The notes under the pieces were generated by a model. That model was given only the letters and a program-made list of their open reading frames with translations, ran no database searches and was not told the DNA's origin. A stretch of 64,000 nt of DNA from Ricordea florida (lineage: Eukaryota > Cnidaria > Anthozoa > Corallimorpharia > Ricordeidae): assembly GCA_949710005.1 (NCBI GenBank), contig OX453275.1, positions 35,254,294 to 35,318,293 of the forward strand, in the 5' to 3' direction. The position numbers and the translations under genes were made by a program. Of this stretch, positions 25,401-28,400 are shown in pieces (within the stretch, counting starts at the first letter, position 1; every line of letters begins with the position of its first letter).

Positions 25401-28400
25401 CATTAATCGCGTAGTAGGGGTTTTGCTTTTCAAACCTATCAATCTGTTTTAATGAAGTGGGGAATTCTATTCCTGACCAGTTAAAGTTCTTCGAATTTTG
25501 TATCATTTCTTTGTTTTGTCTCTCTGGGTGAATATCTTGTTTATATACAGCGGAGGTTACAGCCCACTTAAAACACTCATGATCATTCTCATTCCTAACA
25601 TTAATAATCGCCTTTTTTACCGCTAATTTTTGTGGTAATTCAATATATGAACTTCCAACAAAGGGTTCGAAAGGATCGATGTTGATATCAAAGTATTCAA
25701 CTTGATTGAATTGCCATCCAGAACCTTCATTTTGAAACTTTTCAGCCTTTTCAAGTAACCTATTTGTCATAGTATCGAATAATTCAGATAAATCGGTTGA
25801 TGAAGTAATTGTTTCTACTGTTGAATGAAAATATCCTGATTTTTTGTCGGTTTGTTTTGTAGCAGGATTCTTTTTTATAAAATTACATGTAGATATAAAT
25901 TTTAATTTGATCGGTTTCTTTTGCTTATTAATTAGATCAATAACTTTTGGTTTTATATTATTGATAAATATATTTGGGCCATACCCTTTTTGCCCATCTA
26001 TCCTGTAGGTTTTAAGATATCCCTTTAATGCTGTTTGTTTTTCTTTAGGTGTGAAACTTTTGAATATCCTGTTAAACTTTTCCTTCTGTCTTTTTACTCT
26101 TTCTTTTACAGTCTTTTTTATATTTTCTGGGATTAAAGATAGAATCCAATCTGTAAACTTTTTATTCGCTTTAATAACTTTTCTTCCCAAATTTTCAACC
26201 AAAGTGGATTTAGATGTTGGTTTGGAAGGTTCTAGAATGGGAACATTAATCTCGGGTATGGGTTCATCAAGAATGTATCTTTGTTGTTGATTTGGTATAT
26301 TATTTATGGGGGTAGGAGTGGGTCTTTGTTGTTGGTTTGGTATATTATTAAGAGCTTCAATAAGTTGAGCTCTACGTAGCCTATAATATCTTGGTATACC
26401 TTGCTCTCTAGCAAGTTGTTTTAATTGCGGCACATTTAATCTTTCAAAATTCTCCATTTTGTATATTAATTCTTCTTTTTAAATAACATTTATTTTTCAT
26501 TTTTTTATCCCAGCCTCCCTAGTTCGAAAACCTCTGCAACTGTAAAACAGAACTATTACAGAAGTTATGCAAAATTTTCATGTCGGCTTTGTGGACAGAT
26601 CCCTTCATCAGATTTTATGGATTTCACGTCGATTTCGCATAGGATTGGTACCCAGATAATGAAAAATGTGCCAGCTCCACATCGATTTCACATAGGCTTT
26701 ATATCGTCTTTGTGGACAGATCCCTTCATCAGATTTTATGGATTTCGCGTCGATTTCGCGTCGATTTCGCATAGGATTGGTATAGGATTGGTATCGGCTT
26801 GGTATCGGCTTGGTATCGGCTTGGTATCGGCTTGGTATCGGCTTGGTATCGGCTTGGTATCGGCTTGGTATCGGCTTGGTAGCAATCTACCTACACTCTT
26901 TATAAAGTTATCAGAAACTTAACAATTTTCACAACGCTGGTCCCACCCACCCTCCCCCGCCACCACGCATGTGCTTTTTTGTTAAATCTTTGATTAAATC
27001 TTAATAAAAATGTGACAGAATCCATCAAATTTCACATAGGCTTTTGTATCGGCTTGGTATCGGCTTGGTATCGGCTTGGTATCGGCTTGGTATCGGCTTG
27101 GTATCGGCTTGGTATCGGCTTGGTTTTGTCCTAGTATTGACTTTTTTTCTATTTTTTAATTTTTATAAAATAAAAATAAAATTTTTTATTTTTGTCCCAA
27201 AACCCGCTTTTTATAACTACTACGTGACTAGTCAAAACAGTGTACATACATTTCACAAAACACGTCATTACCGGGGCCCAGCCGAAGGCTGGCACCGGTC
27301 ATAAAATGCAGACGGTTTCTGTCGTTTTTTCAGCGTTACATTGTAAGGGATATATCGCTGACTGAGATATATCGCTGGCTCATTGAAATCTTATCCGCCA
27401 TTTTGAAAAGCACGAGGCATGGAGGACAGTCAAAAGAAAGATTATAGGTTTTTGTTCCCCAACCTTTACGATGCACTAGTTTATGAGCGAAAATTTAAGA
27501 GTGAATATTTGGAAAGACAAATTTACGAGCGATCACTTAAGAGTGAACCGTCCATCGTGAAACTTATCGAGAATAAGAGCGACTTATCAAAGCTATCTAC
27601 ATTGATTGAACCTTCCATCGTGAGAGTTGCGAGAGGTTAACTATATCTATGCAATCCCGTGTCCCACTGGGCCCCGGTAAGTTCCACGTAGTGGTTCTCG
27701 TTACCTGTACTTTTCCTGTTGCTTTGCTTTGTTTTATTTTATGTTACGTTACTTTCTAATTTATACAGTAATTTAGAAGTGTATTGTTCTACAATTAAAT
27801 TTGATTAAAATGTACTGTGCATGAATAGAAAACCAGTAAACATCGTTTTTTCCCTTTTTTCTGATATTTGTTTCTAACTCCTGATAACTGGAACGTTTTT
27901 CAGTTCCCTTGAAAGGTGCGATTTATCGGGAGTCGACTGTACGTAATACAAAGGTGTGTGTGTGTGTGTTTAAAATCTTAAATTTTAAGTCTGCTGATCT
28001 CATAATTCATGGCAGCCGGCAAGCACCTGTTGAAAGAAGTTGTGTTCCGTCGAGCACGCCATGTTGTTGGAGAAATCGAAAGAACCACTCAGGCAGCGGC
28101 AGCTTTAGAGAAAGGAGACTATGAACAGTTTGGAAAATTGATGGTGCAGAGCCACAACTCCCTCAGGTGCACTGCTAACTGAGTAATCATTGCATGAGAT
28201 ATCTAGGTTATTGACCTAGGGTGCGGTCAAGGTGGCTGTTTATTGGCCAAGTTATTTCTTTGCCTTTTGGTTGAAATCGCAGAGAAAATGATGCCAATAC
28301 CCAGTCATCTTAACCGAACACGATTGGTCAATAAAGGATTTATTTTATCAGTGGCTTTTCACAGTTTGGATATAAGTGACATGTTTTTTTTCAAACCTAA

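Larger units (their letters stand above)
11310..27221. mobile_element. Polinton/Maverick self-synthesising DNA transposon (endogenous polintovirus), about 15.9 kb
   Basis: Terminal inverted repeats beginning AGTAGTTATAAAAAGC bound an AT-rich block of about fifteen close-packed open frames. The diagnostic set is present: protein-primed family B DNA polymerase, retroviral-type DDE integrase, FtsK/HerA-type packaging ATPase and a double-jelly-roll-like capsid candidate. Ends of the form AG...CT and a 5-6 bp target duplication fit the family. Unlike the host genes, it has no introns. Only one clear coding lesion is seen, an in-frame TAA between two adjacent frames at 14469-14471. No adenovirus-type cysteine protease was found. 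It lies in intron 3 of galactokinase, with the polymerase antisense to the host gene. Confidence 0.95.
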
